Shown here in pieces: positions 33,580 through 59,051 of a stretch of DNA of 64,000 bases (position 1 is the first letter of the stretch; each line of letters opens with the position of its first letter). Where the stretch lies: the NCBI RefSeq assembly GCF_010389155.1, contig NC_057769.1:32426735-32490734 (forward strand), read 5' to 3'. A model generated the notes under the pieces. It ran no database searches. It saw only the letters and a list, made by a program, of their open reading frames with translations, and had not been told where the DNA came from. The DNA comes from Erigeron canadensis (Eukaryota > Streptophyta > Magnoliopsida > Asterales > Asteraceae). The translations under genes and the position numbers were made by a program.

Positions 33580-34080
33580 AGAAATCACCGACAACATCAA
33601 CTTCAGATGGTCCAATATCGTGCTTTTTAAGGGGGCTTTCAGCAACGCTCGTCTAAAAGGGAACAGTTTAGCTATAGTGTTAAGTTTAAAAGATTAATAA
33701 TTATATTGTTAATCATCATAAACTGTAAAAAAATCCATCTATATCGACACGTTAAGTGGAGATACACCGTCATCGGTGAGACTCATATCAGCACGGGATA
33801 TAGTAACCTGGTAGGTTCGAAATGACATAAGTTTCCGATATATGTTTAATTATTTTTTAAAAACATAGATAATTAATAACAATATTATTGATATGCAACC
33901 CACCAAAATAGGGGATGAAAAATGTACTTGACTTGGTTCAGTTCGTTTGAGAAAGGCGAAAATAAGCTCACTGTCATCTGTTAACTTACGCACATTATAT
34001 GTCATGCAGTTGTGCTCCTTTAAATAATACTGAGAAATCTTAACCTTAAAGAGACACCGCTTGCTAAACAATGCATCCAA
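33580..34080 (-). pseudogene. RPA-like (OB-fold) C-terminal remnant
   Basis: On the minus strand, the frame from 34080 reads MDALFSKRCLFKVKISQYYL, then MTYNVRKLTDDSELI, phrases typical of the C-terminal domain of plant replication protein A large-subunit relatives. A second block near 33590-33655 (ESPLKKHDIGPSE) may be its tail. No N-terminal part is seen. It probably came with a minus-strand Helitron starting at 34755. Confidence 0.5.
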
Positions 34081-34755
34081 TTCTACAGTAAAAAGTTTAG
34101 TTCAAAAAGTTCTACACAAATAACAATTGAAAGTTCTACACAAATAACAAACTATATAGACTAATGGGTTGTTTTTAAATTTATTTTAGTTCAAAAGATT
34201 TCAATTGATTTTGATATATACAATTTGATGTATTATATTGGGGAAAAAAAGAATCAAACAATAATAAATAACACAATCAATAAAATAAAAATTATCATAC
34301 CATATTAATATAAAGAGCAACTATATCAAACGATAGATGACGATATCGCATATAAAGTCGGAACTTTTTTCCCAAAATCTGATTGTTGAATTCTGTCCAT
34401 GATTAATAATTAATGGTGATATCGCAGATAGTTTTATCAAGATCTCAATAGATTAGTATTATTATTTGAAGATTAATATTATTATTTCAATTCATTTCAG
34501 TGTAAATATAAATATGTTATATGTCATGAAAGAAAAAAGTAAAAGAGGAATTGAAAGAAATGGAGGTCGATGAGTTGATCTATTGATTGGTAGAGATAGG
34601 GATGGAGAAAATAATATTTATGAAAGGAAGGGGTTTAATTATAAATTGAGAAAGACTAATTATCAAATAGAAGAAAATAAAACTCATTGAATTTTAATGT
34701 AAGCTTGCCACGTCATCAATTGAAAAAAGAGGTGGGTTCCTTTGATAGAGAAAGA

Positions 34756-35554
34756 TCTTAATATATACTATAAGACAGTTGAACTAATGACTTATTAACT
34801 AATTAAATCGCTCAATTTTATCAAATTGGCTCTCGCTTATGTCTTCATTTAGATAATTATAAATTAAAAATCCTAATAATAATTATCCAAATATATTATT
34901 ATATTAATATTTATAATAATTTGTAGAAAAAGTCTCATTACTTTACACTTTTTGTTTTCCATAAAAAATTTACACTTTTTAGCCTTCAATACTTAATTTA
35001 TATTTATTTTTAACCATCAATTTGAGAGGATTTTTTAAAACTTTCTAAAAAAAGTTACAAAAAGTATTTATATTTAATTTATTTTAAGTTACAATTGTCA
35101 CTCAAATAAAGAGTTCTAATTGTTATCAAAGAAAGTGAAAACAATCATAATTGTTATCTAATTATCATAAGACATGTGATTGAAAATGAGCCCGCATCAT
35201 GACAACATACGTATATTTGAATGTCAAGTACAAAATCACAAATATAGTTATATTTTAATTCTTAATTATATTTTCATAATAATATTACATTATGAGTATA
35301 ACTGGTTTTAAAAACTTCAATGATAGGGAAATTATTGTAGCATATGCCTTGTGGAATACCTATGTCAAACAATTCCATCAATATGTCTTAGCTAATAATG
35401 ACAGTGACGAACATGCGATTATTGTACTACAACTTGCACATTATAAAACTTAGAACCGTATATCTTCAAAATTATAAGATTTTATAAATTAAATATATGA
35501 AGATCTAAAATTAATAATATCGTAAACCCCGTGTCCAGGTGGTATAGAATCTAG
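34756..35554 (+). mobile_element. Probable Helitron with RPA fragment (799 bp)
   Basis: It starts with TCTTAATATATACTATAAGA after an A and ends GGTATAGAATCTAG (CTAG 35551-35554) before a T. The 3' hairpin (CCCGTGTCCAGGTGG) is imperfect. It encloses an RPA-like OB-fold fragment on the same strand. The copy-2 exon-1 block begins only four bases after its end. Confidence 0.5.
35292..35453 (+). pseudogene. RPA-like DBD-B (OB-fold) fragment
   Basis: A 53-codon frame reading NDREIIVAYALWNTYVKQF and then NDSDEHAIIVLQLAHYK, which fits the second DNA-binding OB-fold of RPA large-subunit relatives (the LW...YA...F and VVILQ...K pattern). It ends at a stop where the domain would continue. Only this fragment is present. 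Confidence 0.6.
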
Positions 35555-35558
35555 TTTC

Positions 35559-35811
35559 TCCTAAAGGCCTGTAAAGAAAGCTATTTTAATTCAAATTTTT
35601 CATAAAATCCGCCAAAAATTATTTATATCATACATTCAGATATCGAGAAACTTTAAAATCAAAATTAGCTGAAGAAAGAAAGTAATTGACGAAGGCGATG
35701 GAAGCTTCCATATCTCAGTTCCGCGACGGCTTAGCTCGTATCTGCAACCACATCGACTCTACCTCCGCCGCCCTCCTTCAATCCCTCAACCGCCGTCCCA
35801 TTCCTTTCGGT

Positions 35812-35840
<29 letters not shown>
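35559..35840 (+). repeat. Duplicated promoter-proximal and first-exon block, copy 2
   Basis: See copy 1 at 32729-33009. This copy directly precedes exon 2 of the gene and is therefore used in the gene model. Confidence 0.9.
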
Positions 35841-35848
<8 letters not shown>

Positions 35849-38800
35849 CATATATCGAGATCTACAGGTAGAAACTATACTAATAAGTAATGTGTGTGTA
35901 TATACAGTCATTTATTAGTTTTGCTTCATTATATACCAATTTTTTGATTTCAGATCTCAATACTAAAAATAAATATTAGCCTAATTAGTTGCTTCATTTA
36001 TATAAAGTTAGTTTCTACTTTATTACTATTTTTTTTTTTTTGATATATTTTGTTTATTATATTTGTATAATAATTAGATTCTGCTTCGGTATCGTTCGTG
36101 CAATGTTTAAACCGACGAGTATCTACTGCCACTAGTGATCTCAACCTCCTAGAATCGATGACGTTTGATACGGTGTCGTTTGAGGAGTTGTTAGGTCATT
36201 GTAATGAGGTTTATAAGAAGAATCAGATTGATATTGTTGAGCTAGAGGACCGGCTTTCGGATTTTGGATATGTTCCTGGTATGATGCTTTTGTTTTTATT
36301 CGGTATTTTAATTTTTTTATTTGATTTTATCCATTTGAGTAAGCTGTAAAGGTAAGCTGATTCTGTAGCTGATTAAGTTGCTAAAATCGAGTGAGTTTGA
36401 CATGAAGTTGAGTTGAGTGATTACGATTAAAGTTGAGATTTTGTTAAGTAGAGCTTGACTTGGTATACGTTTTGTTTTCTTTATTTGAACTGAAACTCGC
36501 ACTTGAGAGTTAGAATTGAGCTTTTGAGATGTAGTGCTTGATAAAAGGTCTGCTGGTTTGCAAGTAGACGAGGATCTATAATTTTGATAGTTAGATGTTG
36601 GAAGGTTCAAATGAAAGCGACAAAAGAGTTGAGTATGTGTGATAACCGCATTCACAAGTGAGAATGTGACATGTATTCAACTGTTTTCATTTATCATTTG
36701 AAGCGCCAGTGCTCCATGTATATCTGTATAGAGTGAACTTATTTACATTTGAACTAACATGTAATTTTGTGATCTTCAATGCCAGTTAGACTTTGTTTAA
36801 TCTATGTCTCAGTTTACACGATTGCTTAGAATTTCTGGACTGTTTTCTTATCATATGAGTTCTGCCTAGGTGCTTATAATTTGTTGCAGGGTGACTATTT
36901 TTGTTCTTAATATGTGGTTGTATTTGTTTAGTGAATGATAAAGTTAGATTGATTTAGTGTTAGTACTGCAGGGCTGGACACTGATGAACCAAAAGAAGAC
37001 ACAAATGATACAGAATTAAATACAAGTACTCCTTTGGATTTGAAGAATACGATGGAAGACGACTCTTTGTATCCTTCTCATTTTATAGCTCTATCAAACC
37101 AAACATGCAAGTTATTTGTGACGAGCATTTGTAAAATCAATATACTTTTGCCTTTCAAGAAACATAAAACTAAATAAAATCATACAATGCTAATTAAAAA
37201 CACTTACTTATATGTTTTGCGATTTAAAATTTTGCATTGAAAAAAGTTCCCATTCATGGTCATGAAATTTATTTTACTGGTGCAAGTCTGGACTGTGATT
37301 ATTGGTTCGAGTGTGTGAAATAGTTACATTTCTTAACCATAGTTAGATTGGATGATACGTTGAGCTTGCGGTATCTTGGTATTTCTGATGCTTCTCTGGC
37401 CACAATTGTATCCGAAGGTTAGCTGATATGGTGATACAATCAACCAAGATCAGTTATTTTCTTGATGCAAATTTTTACAGGGCTGGTTTTGAACAGGATG
37501 GTGATCAAAACACATTTACTTGACTGACACAACATTAAGTAGAATAAAGCCATGCTAAATTGATCATGTTATGTTGTTATAGTCTATCGAAGACTATAAC
37601 CCATGCTTTATCTCTTATTTTGGTTTAAAAGGACGATTTTCATATGCATGCTTCTGTCTTTTTGTTTGCAAAAGCAGGTAACAATGCGATTGAGATGGAT
37701 CAGTTATATGAGCCAGCCACGGATATCTCAGCAATAGAAAGTAACTAACTATATGAACCTTTTGTTTTGCTTTCATCCGTCTCCTCATAATTCTAACATG
37801 AGCAATGCCCATCTGTCTTCATCATGTGAAATGTGAATAGAGGATGAACAGAATGGATTGAAACCATTTGAAGATTCCGATTCGTTTATAGATGTACATA
37901 AAGAAGTTTATGACAGTCTTCCTTCATATCTGAAATGTTTAGCATCTTGGGAGGTATGTATATCTGTTTCAAGCTTGGGCTTAATGCATTTCGCAATTTG
38001 TGATTCTACTTTACTTGATTGGGACTAGAGATATTGATTCTGATTATACATTTTTACAGGATTTGGTTGCTGCTGTTGAAAAGATGAACTTACATCTCAA
38101 ACAGAAAACCAAGAATGGCAACTTCTTCACCCAAGATGATCTTTCTTCTCTGGACTTAGGTCAGTACAATACATCCTTTCTTGTTCAACTCTATGGCGTA
38201 ATTTACTGTCTCTCAGCTCACACTAATGGTCATAACTTACAAGAGAAAATTATTGCATCATGCCCACTAGTATCCTCAATTCATAGAGGTGTCAATTTGG
38301 GCCCATTTTGAGCCTGATTCATTCTTAATAGGCCAAAGAATCAATTTTAGTTAAAAGGGAAAGAGATAAATGGGTTGACTATTGCGCAGTGTTTGTTTTA
38401 ATGCCTCACATCATAAATAGCTGTTTAAAAAGATAGATTAGATTACTATCGTAACATTGTTTTTTCTTGGTAAGTAGGCCAGTAAATAGGTAAGAAGAAA
38501 TGGACAAAAATTGTTTGTGGGTCAACCTGATCCGTCCTGTTTCGACCTCCGTTATAACAACCCATTGCCTGTTGACTTGTTATTCAACCTGCCCGTTTTG
38601 ACCTGTTACCCACATTACCTGTTTGCCATCTCTAAGTCATGCAACCACCATTTACCGGTATTTTAACAGAACTAATTGATTTCCACTTCTGGTGTTGGGT
38701 CATAAATAGGTCATGAAAAGGCATAGCAAAGAATCCCATCTATCAACCATTAATATATTAAAATTTTAATCTTCTTAAGCTCTGCTAATTTTAGTCTTGC

Positions 38801-38910
38801 TGTTTGTTCATGTAGGCCCTAAAATCAGATCCTACTTGGTGTTACTCATGAAGATGAACCGCTTAGTCGTGGAGACCATTGATGGCTTAATTTCGTATAG
38901 AGTACTCTAG
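35698..38910 (+). CDS. Conserved plant protein, possibly SKA3-like kinetochore protein (283 aa, 8 exons)
   Basis: Exons: 35698-35809, 36078-36278, 36972-37068, 37347-37417, 37678-37740, 37841-37953, 38060-38159, 38816-38910; the sum is 284 codons. All joints are GT...AG. The N-terminal 90 or so residues look helical (SFEELLGHCNEVYKK, VELEDRLSDFG). The middle is acidic and Ser/Thr-rich, with DDTLSLRYLGIS. The C-terminus has SYLKCLASWEDLVAAVEKMN and ends LVVETIDGLISYRVL. I do not recognise it firmly. Plant proteins annotated as spindle/kinetochore-associated protein 3 have this size and a similar SLRYLG/LP.YLK layout, so the name is a guess. In Arabidopsis I recall a gene of this kind next to UBP12, matching the position here. 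The first exon is duplicated upstream. Confidence 0.75.
38500..38640. repeat. Dispersed intron-type repeat (GACCTGTT / GCCATCTCT end)
   Basis: In the last intron of the preceding gene. It contains CCTGTTTCGACCTCC and TTTTGACCTGTTACCC and ends in GTTTGCCATCTCTAA, the inverted form of the AGAGGTGGCAA end at 7597. Confidence 0.4.
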
Positions 38911-39152
38911 CTGGTAGTTTACAAACCAACCAACGTACAACATCACTATTAATTCTTCGTAAGTTCTCTCAGTTGGTTTGCCGGTTTGGTCATGTAAGAT
39001 ATAGGGAAATTATAGACAGTTTTGTGTCTTACTCTTACGCTGTAGATTGCGTAACATTATGTGTTGTGAATGAAGTGAGGATCACTAATGGTAAATCATT
39101 CGCCCTTGAACATACAATACAAAGGTTGAGAATCTCCCAACTTGACTATAAG

Positions 39153-39430
39153 GTCGCGTTTGGTTCACAAAATTTGATGGAATCTGATAGAATTGGAATT
39201 GAATTCCATTCCTTAGTGTGTTTGGTTGGTCAAAGATGGAGGAATCACAACATTCCCTCATTTGATGGAATCTCCATTCCTTGGGGATGGGGGAAGGAAT
39301 CTCATTCCGTCCCTCACTTGAATCTTCAAAAAATCAAAAAACATTCCGTCAAATTCCATTCCTTCAGATTCCTCCAATTCCTATGAAAGATTCCATTCCT
39401 TCCAAAAACATTCCGCGAACCAAACGCGCC
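39153..39430. mobile_element. MITE with GTCGCGTTTGGTTC ends, copy 1 (278 bp)
   Basis: The ends GTCGCGTTTGGTTCAC and CGCGAACCAAACGCGCC are inverted matches. The inside consists of GGAAT/ATTCC and TGATGGAAT words that also fold back. A second copy is at 56856-57145. Confidence 0.75.
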
Positions 39431-41362
39431 ATTTGGGAGAACTTGAGAAAATACTTGCCTCTTTTTTCCAAAGTGAAAAGCAACACATAAAAGTTATAAC
39501 CATCTTATTTTGGCTTCTCTTCCAGTTTTCTATCCCCAGTTTCTTGGAAATGTTTCTTCTTTCTCTAGAAATCCATATCAAAATCGATCAATACAAACAA
39601 ACACAAAAGATGACCAAAGGTTATTGAGAAAATTTGCTCTAGAGTTTGAAGCAATGTGAAGAGCATAGATGATTTTACAAATCCATCGATTATTGCACTG
39701 TCGGGTCAATAAACCTGGTTTGTATGCTTGAAACCGTGTCAACTGTCAAACATTCAAACAAATCCAAGTCGTACATTAAATTAATTAAACATGTTTTTAA
39801 ATCTATGTTGTGTTTTACAAATAAGTATCTCGGGTTGTATATTTATCATTTTCCATATTTAAAACTTCAAAAAATATTAAAAACCCAAAAGACATATATC
39901 GGTCTTTGGATCAACTACCATTTATGGTCAAATTGGGTTTTTTCTTCCGCCATTACAACTTCCTCTACCAAAAGTCCACTTTCATCGTGACTATTGACTA
40001 CCTCCGTCCCTACCACCGCCGTTCAACTTCCAAAGTCCAAGATGGTACGGTACGGGTTTTAACCTTAGATTTTCTATAAAACATGCACGTATGTATCTTC
40101 CGCTTTTGACCGTTAATTTTATCAAGTTTTTCGTCTTGGATATGATATAATATGATGAACCAATTGTATTTTTTTTTTCCGTATCTTTTCTATGTATTTG
40201 GACCAACTAAACATCAAAACAAAATTATTAGAACTTTCATTCTCGTGTGGCAATCTACAAGCAAATTACGAGTAATAGAGTTTCCAGAGAATAGTAATCT
40301 ACAAAATTGTGATCACACTTAGGCCTCTCCCAAAATACCGCCATTATCCCTAAATTCTCACTATCACAACATTGCCACATTCTATCTTCTAGAACACCCT
40401 CCCTACCGCCGTTCCACCATTTTCCCAATTTCTCAAAAATTTTATTATTTAAACACAAAGGAAAATAATGGATCCTCCTAAACCCAAGTGATCTCCACTT
40501 AATCTTTTTTTTAATCTCCCCTTGAATTTCCACATGTCACTATCCAATTAATTAAGAAGATTTTTAGGCTAATTGATTAGGAATATTAATCATTCCCTCA
40601 AACACAATCCATACACACTGCATCCCCTGGACAACACCTCTCTCTCCTTCACTCACATTCTCGTAAGAATTTGGCTTCCAAAACTAGACTGCCAATGGTT
40701 ACAGCCAAAATTTGGGTGAGAACATGGTCCGTTGGGACAGGCCTCAAGATTCATGGTCGCCTTAACTGAATTATAATGACTATAAATATCAATGTTTCAC
40801 TACAATATTGATGTCTAATTACAAGCTCAAAAGAAAAAGGTTCACTCGAGAGTTCATTTTAAAGAAAACAATAACATAAAGTTAGGCGTGAAAATCAACT
40901 CTTAATTCAATGATGTATGGTAATGCTCTAGTTTGACATGCCACAAACTAAACAGACATTAAATCACAAGGACACAACATTCTATTTTATGGGGAAAATG
41001 ATCATAGATTAGGTTGATAACAGCTTTGATATACTAGAAAAATTAAGAACTGCGCCCAGAAGTAAAATGTATGCGACTTTTTACACTGCAGAATTTCATA
41101 ATGTTCAAGTCAAAACACTTCTTTACACTAGTTCAGGTTCGCCCATACGCCAAAATCTTGTTATGTACTACTGCTTTAGAGTTAACCCATGAGAACTCAC
41201 ACTTAGAAAACAAAACAAAAAACCGAGTAGACAGCTCTTAGAAAAAACTAGGAGAGGGACTCCCATTCGCCACCCGAGTAAAAAATGAATAGCACCCACA
41301 ATTCAAAAGACGAACAAAATACTGGGCCACCTGCAAATACTTTACATTATGGGTTCTTCTGT
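39431..41362. other. Intergenic DNA between the eight-exon gene and UBP12/13
   Basis: No gene supported. The open frames at 39433-39627, 39991-40206 and 40255-40533 resemble no family. The last few hundred bases before 41363 are the presumed 3' untranslated region of the minus-strand UBP gene. Confidence 0.5.
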
Positions 41363-55476
<14,114 letters not shown>

Positions 55477-55739
55477 TGTTATGTGACGTATGATCGGAGG
55501 TTAGTAATCACAGCCGCTGATATATATGTATATATATATATGAGATATATATTGTGCGTATGAGTGTATATATGTATGTAAAATTTTTATTTTTTATATA
55601 GAAAGCGAGACGGTGATGGTTCTGAAACTGTGTTTTCGAGAAGAGAAGAAAGGGGGTGTATGGAATGTAGGGGGGTGTTTAGGAAATAAATGAAAGATGA
55701 GGGGAAAATTTTGGAAAATAAGGGAAGGGTGGATTGTGT

Positions 55740-55753
55740 GTTTTTTATATAGT
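55740..55753 (-). promoter_or_regulatory. Possible TATA box of UBP12/13
   Basis: On the minus strand CTATATAAAAAAC lies about 265 bases upstream of the start codon, which leaves room for a leader of about 230 bases. It is the best TATA-like text in the region but is not proven. Confidence 0.4.
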
Positions 55754-56399
55754 CGGTTGTACAAGTCATTGATGCTTAGTTCAAATAAGAGGCTTACACG
55801 TGGAGTTGAGTTTTGTTCTGGCTTTGGGTGTCAGATGATGTTGACCTTTCATAGTACTTGCTTACGTAAGCTATTAGTAACTTTTTCTTACGATATGCAG
55901 TATGTGTAATTTGTTAGTTATCTTCTATATGATTTGTCAATTTTTTTATCATGCATTACGATTTTAATGTTGTGGTTAGGATAATTGAAAAAAAAATGAG
56001 ATAATAAAAAACTATAAACTTAGAAACATTGTATCATACCCGTCAAATAATTGTACATACTCATGTTCATTTATGGAATTCTAAGTTCTAGATGGCTTTG
56101 TGTTATATGCTTAAATTGCTTGAATAACTAGTTTTGACCATTAAATATTTGTGTCCCGTTATTGACTTTTTTACATTTTCTTGACAAGTTCTAAAGTAAA
56201 CTATGACTCTTGTCCAAGTTACGAATTTATTCTAGAGAAGATTTCGTTGTTATAATTTGAAGTTCAATTGTTTTTCATATTGTAATTTAGGTCTATACAA
56301 GTTTCGTCGAAATCTAAAAATATTAAATTAACGATTTTTGTTTCAAAATATTACTCCATGTTTGTTGTATTATATTTATGCTTAAAGTTTAATAAGAAC

Positions 56400-56440
56400 T
56401 AGTTTTTAACCGCCGCACATTGCAGCGGCAATAGCTATTT
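56400..56440 (-). mobile_element. Helitron 3' terminus, minus strand
   Basis: Read on the minus strand: stem GCCGC...GCGGC (loop TGCAATGT), then GGTTAAAAA and CTAG (about 56399-56402) followed by T. The terminus is well formed. A 5' end was not found to the right, so the size is unknown. Confidence 0.5.
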
Positions 56441-56744
56441 TGAAACCTGCATAATCGTATGCAGATTAAGGAAAATGTTCTTATTGTATGTATTTAAAAT
56501 ACAAAAACCATATGTGCGGTTAATGTACAAATATTTACAAAGTAAACCAAAAATCCTCATATAAGAACTCTTAAAAATCCTCTTAACTATAGGATCATAA
56601 CATATGGCAAAATCAAAAATTGACATTAAGAAAAAGGCTTAGTAGAATTCAGTTGTCATCTATAAAATAGTTAGAAAAATATATTCTCAAAAACACTCGA
56701 TACAATGTCTAACTAATAAACGAAAAAGGTTTATAATGATATAA

Positions 56745-56840
56745 ATGATGAACCCCATTGGTAAGGTATTTCATTTTGGGAGAATGCATTTGGGTTCAAG
56801 TCTTGCTTCCCACATTTATGAGGTGGATTAATAGGGCATT
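56745..56840 (+). repeat. tRNA-derived SINE-like repeat
   Basis: A-box-like CCCATTGGTAAGG near 56755 and B-box TGGGTTCAAGTCTTG near 56790. No tRNA fold. The MITE at 56856 lies just behind it. Confidence 0.4.
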
Positions 56841-56855
56841 TTTTGAGAGTCTTAT

Positions 56856-57145
56856 GACGCGTTTGGTTCACAGAATATTTTTGGAAAGAATGAAATCATT
56901 TGAAGGAATTGGAATCTGATAAAATGGAATTTGATGGAATGTTTTTCATTTTTTTAAGATTTAAGTGAGAGACGGAATGAGATTTCTTCCCTCATCCCCA
57001 TGGAATGGAGATTCCATCAAATGAAGGAATGTTGACATTCCAACGGAATGATATTCCTTCGTCATTGAGCAACCAAAAGCACTAAGGAATGAAATTCAAT
57101 TTCAATTCCATCAAATTACATCAGAATCTGCGAACCAAACGCGAC
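56856..57145. mobile_element. MITE with GACGCGTTTGGTTC ends, copy 2 (290 bp)
   Basis: Ends GACGCGTTTGGTTCACAGAA and TCTGCGAACCAAACGCGAC are inverted matches, and the inside has the same GGAAT/ATTCC and ATGGAATTTGATGG text as the copy at 39153-39430. Confidence 0.75.
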
Positions 57146-58234
57146 CTTAATTTTTAGACATACATGTAATACAATAGTAAAAATAGAATTAAATGGTCTT
57201 TTAAAACAAAAAAAAAAACTCATTTATATTTGTTCCTTTACCTTTGTAACTTGAATTATATGTTTTAGTATAATATAGACATATACTAACTAACTAAATT
57301 GTTATGTTGTACCAAAGTCGGTCCTTTTTTTAAGTTTAATAAAATAAAAAGTTTTACTATGTAAAACCATGGGCTGGTTTTAGAAGCGGTGGGTTACAAC
57401 TTATGAAAACCTACACGTGTACAACCACATTGTATTTTGTTGAACGCCACTTTCTTTAGCCACATAGTTTTGGTTCACTTCTTTTTGGCCTTTCCCCTAT
57501 CTCCTTTCTAGATCACCGTTCTCATTATTTTTTTCTTCTTCTATAAGAGACAAAGGTTTTATCTTGTATCCACTTTTGATTCTCATTGATCTGCACTATA
57601 AGAAAAAATGACTGAATTCTTCAGGTTTTGGTATTCAAAGGTTTTTCCAAACATATGGTAGATTTTGGCACAACACGGCGGTGGGTGACGAAAATGCAAC
57701 TGGATGGCGGCATGGTGCTGGAGCATGTTCGAGGCATATCCTAATGTAACGACGCTTTTGTTAGTTTTTTTTTTAAATACCAGATCTGATATTTAACCTC
57801 TTTATATTACAAAAGTTTTTAGGTGTACTTTTAGTAGTATTTTTCTTTATATTATATATATATATATATATATTTTTATCTATTTAATTGCTTTTTTTCA
57901 ATACGAATTTTTTTTGTATCTTTTAATACCAGATCTCATTTGGTATGTTTCTGAAAGTTTGGATGAAGATCGGTTGATCTGATGGTTGTTAATGACGGTG
58001 GTTACCAGCGGCCGACGATCATTACCAGTGGTGTGACATGTTGGACATATTATCTTTAGTGGTTCATCAGATCCGCCACGGCGGCCGTTATTCGTTGCGG
58101 TGGGTGTTGCCGGTGGTAGTTACCGGCGGTGGTTACGGAAGATATCTTCATGTATGTCTGTATAGATTGTGGGTATATTTTACGCTTTAGAAGTTGTACT
58201 CTGTGCCTAAGGTATTGTGAAGTACTTTTGTAAC

Positions 58235-58315
58235 TAAACCGGTCACTGTTCAAACCGAACCGGATCTTGTAACTGAACCGGCTACAGTACCAACTGAACC
58301 GGTACTGTAGCAGTT
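58235..58315. repeat. Cluster of AACCGG/ACCGGT words
   Basis: AAACCGGTCACTGTTC, GAACCGGATCTTGTAACTG, GAACCGGCTACAGTACC and GAACCGGTACTGTAGC follow each other within 80 bases; ACTGAACCGGCTACAGTA and TACTGTAGCAGTTC also pair in part. It reads as a small degenerate tandem repeat. Confidence 0.5.
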
Positions 58316-58928
58316 CAAATTGGGATTGTTATATATATATATATAATAAGAATAATTATTTACATTAACTCTTTCTAAAAGAAAGATTTCAATAAAATTA
58401 TATTATGTAAAATGAAAAGTTTACCAATTAACTTTTAGATTCAAGTTGAACTTGAGAGTAGATAATTTGACTCGACTCATATCAATTAAATAAAAATAAA
58501 GTAAATTGCTAATATCAAAAATGTAGATTTATAAGTTTTTTTTGACAGACTTTAAATAGAAACAAACTCACTCATTGTCATATGATGATTCTTAACTTTA
58601 CAGTGCATAACGGTTATCTTAATCAGATCTTGTAACTTTGGGCCGACTACCAAAGTTAAATTGGATAACTCCATTAGGCTCTCCCAATAACTGAAAATGA
58701 AAATGAATAAAGTATTAAGTTATATTCGATAGGATTCGAACCATCGTTTTATGCGGTAAATTTAGATATCTTATTATTGTGACATGAACCTACAAATTAC
58801 AATGTCATATAAGAAAACGTGTAGGAAATAGAAAATGTCTTGATATCGAGTAACGTTTGGCTGTTAAAAGAAAAACATAACAAAATGATACCTATCCAAC
58901 AGCCATGCAAGATTGCAAGTAGTACTCT

Positions 58929-58973
58929 CCACGTCAGCACATATTAGCGCCACGTGTATCTATATCGCCACGT
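58929..58973 (+). promoter_or_regulatory. Three ACGT elements (ABRE/G-box-like) upstream of the stress-protein gene
   Basis: CCACGTCA (58929), CCACGTGT (58950, containing the G-box CACGTG) and CCACGTAT (58968) lie within 45 bases, 80-120 bases before the start codon. Clustered ACGT cores are typical bZIP sites in ABA- and stress-responsive promoters. They may overlap the transcription start, which I cannot place. Confidence 0.55.
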
Positions 58974-59051
58974 ATGCAACCACACCTCATATATGATCAT
59001 CCACAATACTATCACTTCCAAGAAAAACAAAACAAAAACACAAAACCAAAA

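Larger units (their letters stand above)
55754..58928. other. Intergenic DNA between UBP12/13 and the stress-protein gene
   Basis: No gene supported. It contains a Helitron 3' end (56400-56440), a SINE-like repeat (56745-56840), a MITE (56856-57145), a GC-richer patch with GGCGG/GGTGG words (57660-58140) and a cluster of AACCGG words (58235-58315). The patch resembles non-coding Helitron interiors but has no ends I can define. Confidence 0.5.

Noticed and set aside
35521..35550. tRNA or SINE A-box (GTGTCCAGGTGGTATAGAAT)
   Set aside because: No B box follows; the position fits a Helitron end better.
40255..40533. Minus-strand 92-codon frame between genes
   Set aside because: No recognisable motif, no conserved neighbours and no splice structure.
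57660..58140. GC-richer patch as a gene
   Set aside because: Frames are short and broken, with GGCGG/GGTGG repetition; no domain or splice sites found.
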